Assembly (NCBI RefSeq): GCF_030272615.1
Contig: NC_081414.1
Coordinates: forward strand, 664,096,938 to 664,160,937
Length of the DNA: 64,000 nt
Direction: 5' to 3'
DNA from: Cryptomeria japonica
Taxonomy: Eukaryota; Streptophyta; Pinopsida; Cupressales; Cupressaceae
The position numbers and the translations under genes were made by a program. The notes under the pieces were generated by a model. The model saw nothing but the letters and a program-made list of their open reading frames with translations. It had not been told where the DNA came from and did no database searches. Below are positions 43,389-55,910 of this stretch, in pieces (positions within the stretch are counted from its first letter, which is position 1; every line of letters starts with the position of its first letter).

Positions 43389-44169
43389 TGTAGTCGCCAA
43401 TTAGGAGGGACCTCAAAGAGATCAATCCAAACCAGGCATCAAGAGTAAACACAATGGAAACAAGAGGATATGATGGAGATAATGTAGAAATGAATGAATT
43501 AGATCATGAAAATTGATTACAAGCAACTAGTAACATTCGGGCTACAACATTTGGCTCACTAGCCTACTATATTCATGCTTCATTACATAACAGGTCAACT
43601 TCAGACCTCTAAATCTTAAATTTAATCTTCTTACTTCTTTGGAATGAATTATAATGCTCAATTACAATGATTATATGATCCAAGGAGATCCGGTTGGCCC
43701 AAAGGGATCAAATATCGAAGAACAAGATCAAACATGTAAAACCAACATGTCGGCCTCCGCCAAAGAGATTCCTTTGGAAAATCCAAAAGATGAAGTAAAA
43801 AATAAAGGCAAGGTTGGCCACACACCAAGGAACATTGGAATCCATTAACTGGGGCTTCAAAAGCTATGGAAAGGGTCCGCAATATTCTCTAATAACAAAA
43901 TAGGTCCAAGCGGTTCCGATGTCCTAAGCTAGAAAACTGTCTCAGAATCCAAAATTGATAACTTGATAGAAAATTATCCAAATGCTCTGCAGTTTAGGAA
44001 TAAGGAAGATGATCATGTCCTCAAACAAAATCCGACTCCGCAAGATCTGGTGAGCCAATGCAAGAAAATATAGAAAGAAATGTTGAAACTGCAAAACAAA
44101 AAACAAACTGAAAAGGAAATGTGTTTGGTTGATACAAGATTGCCAAGAACCGGGGTTGCTCCTGCATCA
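43389..44169 (-). repeat. 5' LTR of the chromovirus (781 bp)
   Basis: The plus strand runs from TGTAGTCGCCAATTAGG to GGTTGCTCCTGCATCA and aligns with 27,912-28,667. Its frames are not coding. Confidence 0.85.
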
Positions 44170-46104
44170 GGGATGTTTCTCATATAGTATGACTCTTCAA
44201 ATTAGCAACTGTCTTCTTACCATTCATATGATGAAGGATAAATGTATTTAGGTGACAATAGTTTACATCAGATTATTGGTTGTAGGAAGATACAATTGCT
44301 TTTTAATCTTGGTGGGTAAGAATGTCTCAAGGTATTATTACAATCATACCAAAACACTAACCAACTATAACTAAATACACTTTTTAGACATAGAGAATTA
44401 AGATATCTTTAATTGTTTTTCATGACTAAAAATGCTCATCAATTATAGATCCTGAATACCTTAGATATAATAAATTGATTAAAAATAATCATATAAATTT
44501 ATTTATTAAAAAATATTCATCATTAATATACAAAAGAATGTAATTAGATTACTAATCCTTCTTTCCTACACCTATCATGTTGATTTCAAGGTTAAAATAT
44601 GATAATATTTGTTCTTCTCAATATGCCTTTCCTTGTTCTTTAAAATGTAAGTAATAACATGTATTGAATACATATTTAAATTTATTGAAAAAGACTATAA
44701 GAAAAGGCTAAAGTCTTGGATACTAAAATCACCTATATATATATATATATATATATAAGATTTTATTTTTCCTTGACCATTCAAACCCCTATTTTTTAAA
44801 AATAGAACATTCTCAAATTGTTTATGTTTTGATGATTTAAATTCCTTAGTAGGTGATGATGTCAATGGATGGAGCGAATCCCAATGACAATTGAATATAT
44901 TTTTACTCTAAAAGATGATCTATGGAGTTTTAGTTTATGCATTTTTAAAGAGGTCAAGTACTTCAAATGTCCTAAAAGAGAAATATTAAATTTCAAATAT
45001 CATGAATTACATTGACATTTAATATCTTATAGTGGGTCGCATCCTTTACCATTGTTGCATCCCTTACATTTTCCTCTACATGATGCTAAAAGCATAAAAA
45101 AAATTATGACTATCTACATGATGATAAAAACATAAAAAATAGTAACTAAGTTGACTAGTCTTTTCCTCTTTGGTAGCCATTGGTATTTTCCTTTTCACAA
45201 AATTAATCCCTATATAACATAGTGACTTTAACATTTTGCATTTGGAATCTAATATAAGTCTAATAGATTTGCTTTTATTCCTTATTCTAAGTACAAGATA
45301 GTTTCTTAGTAGAATTGAGATAATGTAATCAATTAGACAAATGGAAATTGAGGATGAAGATAAGAGTGTTCCAATAGAGGAATAGTAGGATGTCCAACCA
45401 CTTCCATAGAATTATGTTCCAAATTAAAAAAATTGTTTCATCTATACCAATTTAAAGAAAGGCATTAAATGCTAACTATTACACATAGTCTAAACTATTC
45501 CTATGTTGCATAAGAATGTTTATGAATGCTTTTCAACCATGTATATCTTGTCATCTCTTAGATGACCAATTTACATGACTAGTCATTTCTCTATGACCAT
45601 TCTCTCATTGTATATTTTGGCAATAATTATAAGGTAAGGGAGTCTCATAAATTAAATAACATTTGTAGTCAATAGTTTCATAGTTAAGCTGCATATGCCA
45701 TTTTTTCAAATGGTTACAATTATCATGGATGGTGGGCAATTAATCTAGATCATGTCACAATTTTTTCATTTATTCACTATTCGTGTTTTCTCAACTACAG
45801 ATGTGTTAATGATAGCCATTGGAAGAGAAAGAAAGTGTCTACCGAACAAAGAACAAAGTTCCCAGAGTATTTTTTTATTTCTCGGAATCCAAAATTAGGA
45901 TGTTCCTACTACTTGTGAATGGGAAAACATGGTTGAAAATGAGAAAATCTATATATTTCACTATCGATGGTATAGAAATAGGCAAGTTGCAAGAAATACT
46001 TATCTGGGTTATCGTACATAAAGAGGCTTCAACTCGGCATTGAAATAGAGGAAACATTATGAAATCGAACAATAAGACATACTTGGATCGTCTTCCACAC
46101 CTCT
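44170..46104. other. unassigned AT-rich region
   Basis: I see no paired LTR ends, TIRs or recognised protein motifs. There is a short (TA)n run near 44,740-44,758. Small open frames such as 45,819-46,043 lack any known domain. Confidence 0.5.
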
Positions 46105-46398
46105 CTAATGATATGAACCCTCAATTTGCAATTTCAGCTCATCCATCATATAAAGAGACACCTTCGGTGTGAAAAGTTCATTAATAAATTTCACATTTAC
46201 CAATTGCTCATTTTTTAGCATTGTTGGACCATAATTGGCCCATTCGTGTGCCTTTATTGGTACCCATAGTGTACAAGAGCATTTGTGCATAAGTATTGGC
46301 AATTTTAAATGCACGGTTATTGGGGCATCTTTAAGTAGGTATCGGATGACACTTTGAAATGTGTAATTTTTGACACTTTTGTGCATAACGAATCCCAC
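46105..46398 (-). CDS. hypothetical 97-codon frame
   Basis: An isolated open frame. Its protein has Cys and His residues (HKCSCTLWVPIKAHEW) but no family that I recognise. It may be a remnant of a transposon protein or a chance frame. The neighbouring sequence on either side has no consistent coding signal. Confidence 0.2.
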   Translation of the reverse strand: MGFVMHKSVKNYTFQSVIRYLLKDAPITVHLKLPILMHKCSCTLWVPIKAHEWANYGPTMLKNEQLVNVKFINELFTPKVSLYMMDELKLQIEGSYH

Positions 46399-47746
46399 AA
46401 CATGTATTGTTACTACCCAAAAACCAAACCAATAGCTACAAGCAATTAAGTTGCATGTGGAGACTACAAAAAAAATGTCAAAATCTGATGTACTATTTAG
46501 AATCTATGGATGCACAAAGTTAGCTATAATGTCTATTGGTACACTTCCCCTAATAGGATCTGGCTATTTGCAAACGTATACATTGACAAATATATAAGAG
46601 GCACATCTTCTCATGTCGTTTATACATGTTGTTGAGGCTAAAGTTGAACTCCATAGAATTGACCTGAAACTTGTTAATCCATCATATAATATAAAAGAAA
46701 GCTATAAGAAATAGTTAGCTTCAACCAATGAAACAACATGAAATAAAAGTAAATAAAAGAGATTATACCTTCATGATTTATATCTCATTGTGTCCCAACT
46801 CCATTGTTCTTGGTTGTAGATGATTTTGTCTCAAACAAGCACTAATAGCTTCCAAGATGGAATATGAAGAATGGATTTATAGTTAACTGATACTATAATA
46901 TGCATATGCAAATGATTTAAGCTAACATGATATTAAGCTATGATAAAAATTATAAAATTGCTAATTGCTTCAAACTCAAACTCATCGATGTAAGATAAAA
47001 ACTCCTAAAATGACTATAAGATTAGCTATTAGTTTCAAAGTGACTTAGGAGACTTTTTTTAATAGATTTTGAGTGCATGAGCTTAGGTGACAGATATCAA
47101 CGGTCATGATTGAATCTTGCAAATTGGATGGCTATGAGCAAGAGGTTGAAGGTTGAGAGAAAGGGGGAAGGAGAAGACAAGTGTCACTCATCTCACCTTG
47201 ACTGAGTTGAAGACTTGAGAGGAAATAGGATAGTTGGAGAAGATGTAGGAATGAGAGGACAAGTGGACTCAAGTACTCCTAAGATATAAGGATGTTGGAG
47301 AGAATACAGAAGAAGGTCAGGAAATATGTGTACGTACACAATATTTCATTTATTTTGAAAGTTGGAGATAAGTGTCTAATAAATAATTTTATTTTCTTTT
47401 ATTTTGTTGAATTAATTTAGCCACATGATGGATGAGTTGGCAAAGTGGAGATGGAAAGATGAGTTGGAAAAGGGATTAAATAATTAAGAAATTAGTTAAT
47501 TAATAATACTATAGGGTAGTAGATAGAGGAATAATTAAATATTTAGATATTTAATTAATTGGTTAGAAGAAAAGGATATAATGAATTAATCAATTAAATA
47601 TTTCAATTAAATTAATTAATAGAAAGACATGAAATGAATTAAATAAATTAATCTTTTCAAATTAACTATTTAATAGAAGAATAAATATTAAATAAATATA
47701 AAATATTTATTTAATTGCTCATAGCCATTTTTATATGTATACATTT
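46399..47746 (-). repeat. possible 3' LTR of an unresolved retroelement
   Basis: At 47,726-47,746 the plus strand ends an AT-rich block with TTTTTATATGTATACA, followed by TTTTGCCCCTCTTTGAAATG. On the minus strand this is a purine-rich run (AAAGAGGGGCAAAA) followed by TGTATACATATAAAAATGG, the expected PPT-LTR junction. A TATA-like motif (CTATAAATCC, minus strand, about 46,875) fits an LTR of 0.9 kb or more. The left end and TSD were not found. Confidence 0.4.
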
Positions 47747-50564
47747 TGCCCCTCTTTGAAATGATGTTGAGACAAAATTGTTTCAAAGATTAAATCAAGT
47801 CTCGATAATGTGCCTAGTGGAGATAAAAATCCTGATTGTGTGCCCCCTTAGGAGATTAATCGTGAAATTAGTGAAAAATTTGGATGAGAGATTAATCTCA
47901 TGATAATTGATTTAAATCTATGCAACTTTGGTTGATGAAAATTTTTGCTATTTGATTACTTTGATATTTTGCTTGATTTGATGATTGATAGAGTTTGATT
48001 GACTTCATGATTGATGAACGTCAATGATGTAAACTCAAGATTGGATTAGAATAGATGCATAACCTCATGATGAATGAGCATCATTAATATGTGGTCAAAG
48101 AGATTGATACAAATCTCAAGTGAGAAGATAGGATAGCTGATTGATTGATCAAAGCGATTGATACAAATCTCAAGTGAGAAGATAGGATAGCTGATTGATT
48201 GATCAAAGCGATTGATTGGATCAAGAACTAACATTTTGTTGATAGCATGTTGCGGGAGGATCTAGATGTATTGATTTATCAAATGACCGTGGATCTCTAA
48301 ATGGAATGAAATGATTATAATGCAACTGACAATGAATGCTTATAATGTAAATGAATAATGAGCTAATCTAAAATGATACTTCCATTCTTCATATGTTGTC
48401 TTATAACAGTGCTTGATTTCATCATTGAACTTTTTAAATGTTGTAAGAAATACAAGCAACTTGACATATTCATTCAGGTTGACTTAAGTATTTCTTACAT
48501 GGATTTTGATATAGCAAGTTAATACAAGCAACTTGATATGATGTATCAAGCTGACCTGAGTATTTCTTGTAGAACAAACAAGGATTATCCCTTTTCATGC
48601 ATGACTCAGAACATCCTCCTTGATCTTTTGTTGATCATATCTTTAAAAAAGTACATACCTTACTAAGAGATAAACCACAGACAAAAAACAAAGAAAATAA
48701 TCATGCCCCATCATAGCTCCTCTAGTCATGGACATCATCAAGTTGCATAGGACACGTGATTAGCAAAAATCAAGATATAAACACTGAATCTTGTGTGTCG
48801 CACATATGTTCTCATGGTCATTAAATGATATAATCATCTTCATGAATGATCATTGATAATCATTCACTACTTTGTGGTTGAATCTTTGTATTCTTAGTTT
48901 CACAGTTCAGTTGTTACAAATGCCCTGATCTTCATTGCTTGCTGCTCTTTATCTATTTCAAAACCCTAGGTTTTTTGGTTTTTCTAAGTTTTTTGAATGT
49001 TTTGGATTTTCAAAGCTTTAAAAGATCACCTTAGCGAAAGGATTTAGGATTTTGCCCCCAATGGAAACAAAACTTTATTATGGATGTACAAAAGGATGGT
49101 CCAAATCATGGTGGGATATAATGCAAATATGATTGATAGAATCCAAGACAAGGACTACGCTAAGTATTTCAAAGATTGATAAGTATTGATAAGTTGCATA
49201 TTTCCTGCTAATGGTTTGGAGCAATGGATGTGAAAGATAAATGGATAGGCTAAGATAGATGGAAATGATAGATATGATAGGATGGAGAGGATACATGCAT
49301 GAAGCGATCTCATAGATGGAAGAACTCACTTTTAGAGAGCGCATATTTACCAAGTTTTCACTATCTAAATTTATTGCATTTTTTCCATATTTGATTTTTT
49401 TTTCTTCTTTATTTTTTTTATTTTTTTTATTTTTAGAGAGATGAAACATGTCCTACAATCAATTGATAAAGACAAGACTAACTAGGACAAAATACCATAG
49501 TCACATTTATCTATGTCATTGTTTTCATTGTTCGATGATTTATAGGAATGTCTAGTTCAAAAGAGTGAGTACCCCGTATGAGACCGATCTGTCTGGTTTC
49601 GAGCGTACCTTTTCTTGTATAAGACATGTTAATTTTGATATATGGATTGATTAACTAGACATGTTGATCAGTTTGATTGTAGACCTTGAGATTTTTCCTA
49701 TTGTTGATCTGATTTGATGGATGGTCCATGTTGTCATGCTTTGATTTTTAATTTTTAATTTGATTTTGTCAATTTTTTTAATTTTTAGTTTTTGGACATT
49801 TTATGACTTTTTAGAATTTTTTGAATTAGAAGCAAGATTTATTTGTTTGTCCCAATGTCTAGAAAGACAAGGAATATTATGACTAGATGAATGAACTTTA
49901 AGGTGAAGATGAATGGGTGAAAGATGGACGTAGCTTATTATGGAACATGAAGGGGCACGTCAAGAGCTTTTCGAAATCATGTTTTGTCCTTGGTTTTGAT
50001 CAAGATCAAGGATATAAAAGAGGATATGGATAGAGATAGGATATGGATAGGAGAAACAAGATCATAGATAGTGAGAGATGATGGAAGCAATGAATAGATA
50101 GGATAGATGGTATGGACTAGAGGGCATGGATAAGGTGAAGCAAAATCATAGATAATGATGAATTTAGATAGGGTAATGGATATTGGAAGAAGGATAAGGC
50201 ATAAAGGCTCCCATTTGTAAAAAGGAAATATGTAATTTTGCTACAACATCTAGCACCACCCGAATAAGTGTCCCTGAATTTTTCAAAGATAGAGACACAA
50301 CCCACACTTACAACCTCTAGAAAATTCAACCGAACATATCTAGTGACTAGGAAGAAGACTCAAAAGGGAAGAAGAATCCCACACTGGATCAAGGTACTTA
50401 GTCTTTGATTACCCATGTGTGTGCAAGTGAGTTCATTCTGGCTCATATAATCATTATAATCTTCATAATCCAAGATGGAAAGCTACATGAGTTACCCCGA
50501 CTTCAAAAGCATCCTGGATAGAGCATCACTGCTAGCAAGCATCCATAGCTCTAACGAGGTTATC
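47747..50564 (-). other. probable 3' internal region of the same retroelement
   Basis: About 2.8 kb without recognisable protein domains. It contains a 54-base tandem duplication (48,102-48,215; unit starting GATTGATACAAATCTCAAG), an inverted repeat (TGTAAGAAATAC ... GTATTTCTTACA, about 48,437-48,500) with a diverged direct copy ending near 48,573, and A/T-rich runs at 49,395-49,435. It is cut at 50,564 by the LTR of the Tekay-type element. Confidence 0.35.
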
Positions 50565-52543
50565 TATGAGGCCCTACCCAGACCCATCCTAGCATTTCAA
50601 TGATTTTCATGTTGGAACTATTATTGATGCTTTATTTTTATGCATTATGGATATAGAACTTTATATGATCCCAGGAATTGGATAACAATGATATATTGAT
50701 GCTTCATTTCTATGCATTGTGGATATAGAATTTTATATGATTCTAGAATAAGATAACATTGAGATGGTGTAGGTCATTATTTGATTTGCAGAACTTTATT
50801 ATGATGCTAGAAATATGATGCATATCTTATGAATAGATTAAGTTTATGAGGATTATGATAATTGCTTATGTGGATTTGCTTTGATATATGGTAAACTGAT
50901 TTGTATGATGTCAATTGTATGCAGACTGATTGATTTGTATTCTTATTTATGTGTTTAATGTTATATGAGGCTATTGGAAAGTACTAATGTGTAATTGAGT
51001 TGCGCAGGAAAATTATCCATGTGACCATGAAAACATTATGCAGAATCAAGCCTAAGCCTATGTATGTTCGTAAAACTAGGGGTTGTCTATTTGGAGAGAC
51101 AACACCCCGTATGTATCGTATTTTATTCGTAAAAGTAAATGTTTTCATGTGTGTAAATTGTATTTATTAAATTATTTAAATCATTCAAGAGACAATTGCC
51201 ATGTGTGTATTTGTGATGTGGAATTATTTTTGTAGTGTCACTTGACACATATGATGTATGTTGTGTTGGCAATTGTCATATCACCTTTTTGAGAGATTTA
51301 CTTTTTGTTTAATTAATATATTTCCAAATTATCCTTGAAGGTTCCAAGAAATCTAGGATAGTGAGCCATAAGGAAGGTCAACTTAGAGTCGACCAGTAGG
51401 TTAACTTAAGGTGGACTTTCAAAGGGTTAAATCAACTCCTAGAGTCAATTTTGGAGCATTTTTATTGGGCCTCATGGGGTACCTATGGGTGAAGGCCAAA
51501 TTTGGCCATGTGTCCTTCCCCTAGGACTTGTTTAACCACCCAAAAAAGTGGGTTTTCCTAGATGGCCTAATTTCATCTTTAGGAGTGCCATCCTTGGGTG
51601 GATAACCTTCTTGGTATGTGTCATTCCTCTTCCCCATTACATTCCTCTTCTTGAGGTGCCTTGGTTAGGGAGTGTGTAAGACCTAGGGAAGACCAACCAA
51701 TGGGAGCCTCTCACTCTATCCAATAGGTTGGAAAGAGTGGGAGAAGCCTTCTTAGGAAAGAGATTGAGACTTAGGGAGCTAATCACCCACTCTCCATCTT
51801 TGGCGATCTTGCAATTTTGAAAAACCACCAATTTTGGAAAAGAAATTTTGGCTAAGTGTTGCAGAAAAGATTTGTGGAATTGGGTTGCTCTTCTCCAAGC
51901 TATCCCTAGAATACCCTTGGCAGATTCAAGGTTGGTGTATTTTCTTACTTGTATGTTTGGAAATTTGTTTGCAGGATTGCTTGAATTTAAATGTTGCTTT
52001 CTTTGTATTTCCTTTGTGAAAGTATTATGTGATCTTTCTCTTATTACTTTTTTTTTTGCATTTTCTTGTGTTTTAGAAGTATCCAAGGCCTTCTTACCCT
52101 TGGGAGGGTAGAATGGTCTTGGGGGTGGAAGGAGTTTGACAGCCTTAGAGTGAGAGGCTCTCATGATGAGAGTGATCTCAAGGGTTTGTTTAAGTGACCC
52201 TTGCTACATAGTTTTGTTTATGCATTCGGGGATCATAAGGGGAGGAAGTATGGCATGTATGCCTTGGGGGTCATAAGGATGTTGGGTTAAGATGATTTTT
52301 GTTGTGTTCTTGGTTGCCATGAGTTGGATGTGATCTACTATCTTGCAGTTCTCCTCAAAGGTATTTGGTCCACTTCCACCCTTGCAAACATCATATTATG
52401 TGATGAAGTTTCAGCCTTGGGATGGGAATGTGTTTGTTGAGCTTTTCCCATGCTTGTTTGTGTTTGCTTGAATGTAACCCATTTAGGACTTAGTTCTCCA
52501 AGCTCGGGGGTGTCCTCTAGTAAGCCTAGGCTTGGAGGTGAGG

Positions 52544-53225
52544 AATGATTTATGGATGGACCAAAGATCCCAGACTCATCAGTTTCATGGAATCGGATTG
52601 GGCAGGCTTTGTTAATGACAGAAAGTCCACATCCAAGTATGTCTTCAAGTTGGGCACAGGTGCTATCACTTGGACCAGTAAGAAGCAGCAAGTTGTAGCT
52701 CTTTCCTTGACCGAAGCTGAATATCGAGGAATAGTCAAAGCAGCTTGTGACTCAGTTTGGCTTCGAAGGATGCTTTTAGACATCCAGTTGTCTCAAGCAA
52801 GTCCTACACCCCTCTTCTGTGGCAATCAAGGGGTGTTGAAAGTCGCCAAAATTCCAATCTTCCATGAGCAGACCAAGCATGTTGAGCTTCATTGTCACTT
52901 CATCCACAAGCTGGTTGAAGATGGATCCGTGGATTCGCAGTATGTTCCTACTGAGGACCAAACTGCAAATATCCTCACCAAGTCCCTACATCTGGATGAG
53001 TTTGTTAAGTTCAAGGGGCAACTTGGTGTAGTAGACAGGTTGACCATTAAGGGAGGGTATTAGAATAATATCTTTATTTAGTTAATTTAATGGTCAATTT
53101 TGTAATATATTGTAAATATTAGGAGTTTCTAGTTTTACGTGTGTTATCAATTGTTTCTTATTAGAAACATTGATCTCTCTGTAATCTATTTAATGATCAT
53201 TTGATCATTCATTAATTCAATTCAG
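52544..53225 (+). mobile_element. copia 3' fragment inserted in the 5' LTR
   Basis: This segment is missing from the 3' LTR, where GAGGTGAGC continues to CATGGTCAC (62,630-62,645). It holds the C-terminal RNase H end of a copia polyprotein, then a PPT-like AAGGGAGGG and about 160 bases of copia LTR start (TATTAGAATAATATC). It stops at AATTCAATTCAG. It has no 5' portion and no obvious TSD, so it is a truncated insert or a filler segment of unclear origin. Confidence 0.8.
52545..53063 (+). CDS. copia RNase H C-terminal fragment, open frame
   Basis: An uninterrupted 172-codon frame encodes the copia RNase H end. Its motifs are SDWAGFVNDRKSTSKYVF, GAITWTSKKQQVVALSLTEA with the catalytic-type Glu (EAEYRG), VWLRRMLLDIQLSQ, KHVELHCHFIHKLVEDG, YVPTEDQTANILTKSL and LGVVDRLTIKGGY then stop. 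RNase H degrades RNA in hybrids during reverse transcription. The first Met is not a natural start: the polyprotein would extend upstream. It is much better preserved than every other coding segment here. The copia family at 29,037-39,079 lacks this domain, but I could not establish that they are related. Confidence 0.8.
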   Translation: MIYGWTKDPRLISFMESDWAGFVNDRKSTSKYVFKLGTGAITWTSKKQQVVALSLTEAEYRGIVKAACDSVWLRRMLLDIQLSQASPTPLFCGNQGVLKVAKIPIFHEQTKHVELHCHFIHKLVEDGSVDSQYVPTEDQTANILTKSLHLDEFVKFKGQLGVVDRLTIKGGY

Positions 53226-54282
53226 CATGGTCACGGCCTTAAGATTTGCATGCAAGTTGCTTGGAAAAAAAGAAAAAGGAAAGCTAGAAATTGTTGATTT
53301 TACTTTAGTTGCAAAAAAAGAATAGCAAATTTAATATTATATTTTAGTTGCAGAAATGTGTTTATTTATTTAAGTCCTCATTTATTAGGAATGAGAGACT
53401 AGTTGGGTATTTCGCCCATTTGTAGAGGATGACAATTGTATTCAAAATATTCTTATGAGAAAAGTGTTTTTGAATGAAATTTTGTATTGTTAATGTTGTT
53501 GTCTTTTATCTAAAATCTATCCATTATATGAAATCTGTCATTTATCTGAAAACTGTCTTTTATTTAAATTTTTCTTTTAACTGAATTTTGTCATCTATTT
53601 ATCTCTATAAGTTATATAAAGAAAAAAAAAAGAAATGCAGAAAGAGAAATGAGAATATTTTAAGTGGTCTGTAATATTTAAATGTTGTTGTTATTGTATT
53701 TATTATTGTCATTTTTCTACTTCAAAAAAAAATGCAGAAAGCTAAAGTAGACCAATGTAAATTTACTTTTCCCTATAGTTAAATATTAGAAGTTAAAAAG
53801 AAAAAAAATGTTGTAGATAAACCTGTTAGTTTAAAAAGTCTATTGTTATGTGTTTTTTTTATATAAAAAAAAATGTATGCATACACAGACTTAGAAAACC
53901 AGAAATCTGCAAATAGATTTATGACTATTTTAAAAGAGGAAATGAACTGGTTGATATGTTTATCAAACTATTGAGACTGGCAGACATAATATTGTTAGAG
54001 TTGCATGATAAAATAAAAAAATCTATTTAATCTGACTAAATGAATATTGTATACATGTTTAACTAGATCACTTTTTGCATGTAAAAAAAAAAGAGATAAA
54101 TGTGTATCTATTTTATGTTGTCATTAATTTTCTATTTCCTGCATGTTTCCTTTTTAAAAAAAGGAGATTCTAACCCTAGAGAATGAAATATATATATATA
54201 ATAAAAAATATAACCAAAAAAAAAGACCTGTTTGGGAGGACCGAAATTCTTACCCCTCCCGGGAAGGGGCTGCAAGCCGCAT

Positions 54283-54500
54283 CTACCATTGTGGGCATCC
54301 GCAGTGGGCAGCGTCGGTGCCACCATTGTGGGTACCCATAGTGGGTGAAGCCGCGTCCACCATTGTGGGCAACCACAGTGGGTGGCGTCGGTGCCACCAC
54401 TGTGGGTGACCATAGTGGGTGGCGTTAAGGCCATGACTGTGGGTAACCATAGTGAGTGGCACGGGGCCGCCACTATGGGCATCCATAGTGGATCCCCGTG
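54283..54500. repeat. GC-rich ~37-bp minisatellite in LTR
   Basis: About six units follow the pattern CCACCATTGTGGGTACCCAT then AGTGGGTGGCGTCGG. Each is partly self-complementary (CCACTATGGG ... CCCATAGTGG), so single units can form hairpins. The 3' LTR has the same array from about 63,795 to the window end. Open frames across it are composition artefacts. Confidence 0.85.
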
Positions 54501-54882
54501 GTCGCCTTGGCCCTTTAACCTCCATCGCCCTGCCTCCATTCGGTCGCTGCCTCCATGGTCGTCGTACCCTGCAACACTCACAGAATACACACACACCCAC
54601 ATAAAAAAAATATAATAAACTCTAACCCAATTTCAGGTTAGCGTTAGCATTTAAATAATAAAAATATATTAGAAATGCAACCCTAGCCCATATTCGGGTT
54701 AGGGTTAGCATATAAGAATAAAGGGAGATTAGAATTATAGTTTTTATTTGTAACTTTTAAATTTAGGGTTTATTTGTAAGTTGTAATATAATATTTAGTG
54801 AGTATAGTTGGTTTATGTTATAAAAAAAAGAAATATATGTATATAGGTATAAATTTTAGATTTGTTTTTCTAATTGTTTATA

Positions 54883-54990
<108 letters not shown>

Positions 54991-55780
54991 TGGTTAAGTT
55001 GAAACCAATTTTATTTTATTTTATTAATAAATATTAACGAACGCTTAAGTAATATTTTGACCCCTTTCACTTTTAGCTGAAATTAAATTGGGGGATTAAT
55101 TTTATATAGTTATGATATCGCAAATATTGATGTAATTTTATCAAGGATTGTTAATAAGGATATTCCATAGATAATTTTTGTATTTAATTAAATGTGGACG
55201 TCAAGTTAAATTTAATTTGGGGGAGATTTATAAATGAAGATTATTAATTATTTTATACGAATTTTTAGCCTATGAGGCCAATATTGGCCAAATTATTTAA
55301 TAGTCGGAATTTGAAGTTTTAGGGGAAATTAAAATTGATTATAGTGTAAATTATATTTATTTGGCAAATAACATTATTGAATTTGTAACCTTATTGGTTA
55401 AATTTTAATAATGAATTTGAATGCGCCCAATTAATTAATTTTAAATTTAAGATAACATTATCATTATTTTGTCCTGGAATGTTTTAAATGCAATCGAGAT
55501 ATTTAAATATCTCCCAACTATGATAAGCGGCAAATTAATTAGGTTGATTAAATTAATTAGATTGCGATGATCCTCTTAGGAAATAAATTAGTCTTCATTA
55601 ACTATTGTCGCCCTATTGATTGAGTTAATTATTCCAACCCTAGTAAACAATACTATCTACATCTTAGTTAAGATAAAACTTAATTGATTTCTTTATAAAT
55701 GTAGATTATTCTATGAGTTTATGATGTTCAAAAAAAAATTTGTTGTTCCATTTTTGCCCAAAAGTTTGGGCACGGCATTT

Positions 55781-55792
55781 TGGTATTAGAGC
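55781..55792 (+). other. primer-binding site
   Basis: TGGTATTAGAGC, one mismatch from the initiator-Met tRNA complement, three bases after the LTR end at 55,777. Confidence 0.88.
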
Positions 55793-55910
55793 AAGGTTTC
55801 CAACACTAGGAACCTTTCTCCATTACGTTTTGCTTTAATTATTTAGTTAATTAAATTTTTCCCCCAAAAAATTATTTATTTGTTTTATTTTATTTTATTT
55901 TCTCACAAGG

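Larger units (their letters stand above)
27912..44169 (-). mobile_element. Ty3/gypsy chromovirus, split by a copia element
   Basis: Paired LTRs lie at 27,912-28,667 and 43,389-44,169. A PBS sits next to the right-hand (5') LTR, and gag, protease, RT, RNase H, integrase and chromodomain follow right to left. A 10-kb copia element (29,037-39,079) is inserted between integrase and chromodomain. The chromovirus itself is about 6.2 kb. Outer flanks (AGTGG or GGAAG on the left, GGGAT or GGATG on the right) do not give a clean TSD, so one edge may have been altered. The coding sequence is broken by stops and shifts. Confidence 0.85.

Noticed and set aside
51637-52164. A 175-codon minus-strand frame, with a related one at 61,739-62,412
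   Set aside because: It lies in the LTR on the strand opposite the element. The two LTR copies differ by shifts, and no domain is visible.
52338-52691. A 117-codon minus-strand frame and its counterpart at 62,430-62,648
   Set aside because: It is antisense within the LTR, and part of it is antisense to the copia RNase H fragment.
54132-54602. Frames with repeating Pro-Thr-Met-Val-Ala motifs, also at 63,590-63,985
   Set aside because: They translate the 37-bp GC-rich minisatellite in the LTR.
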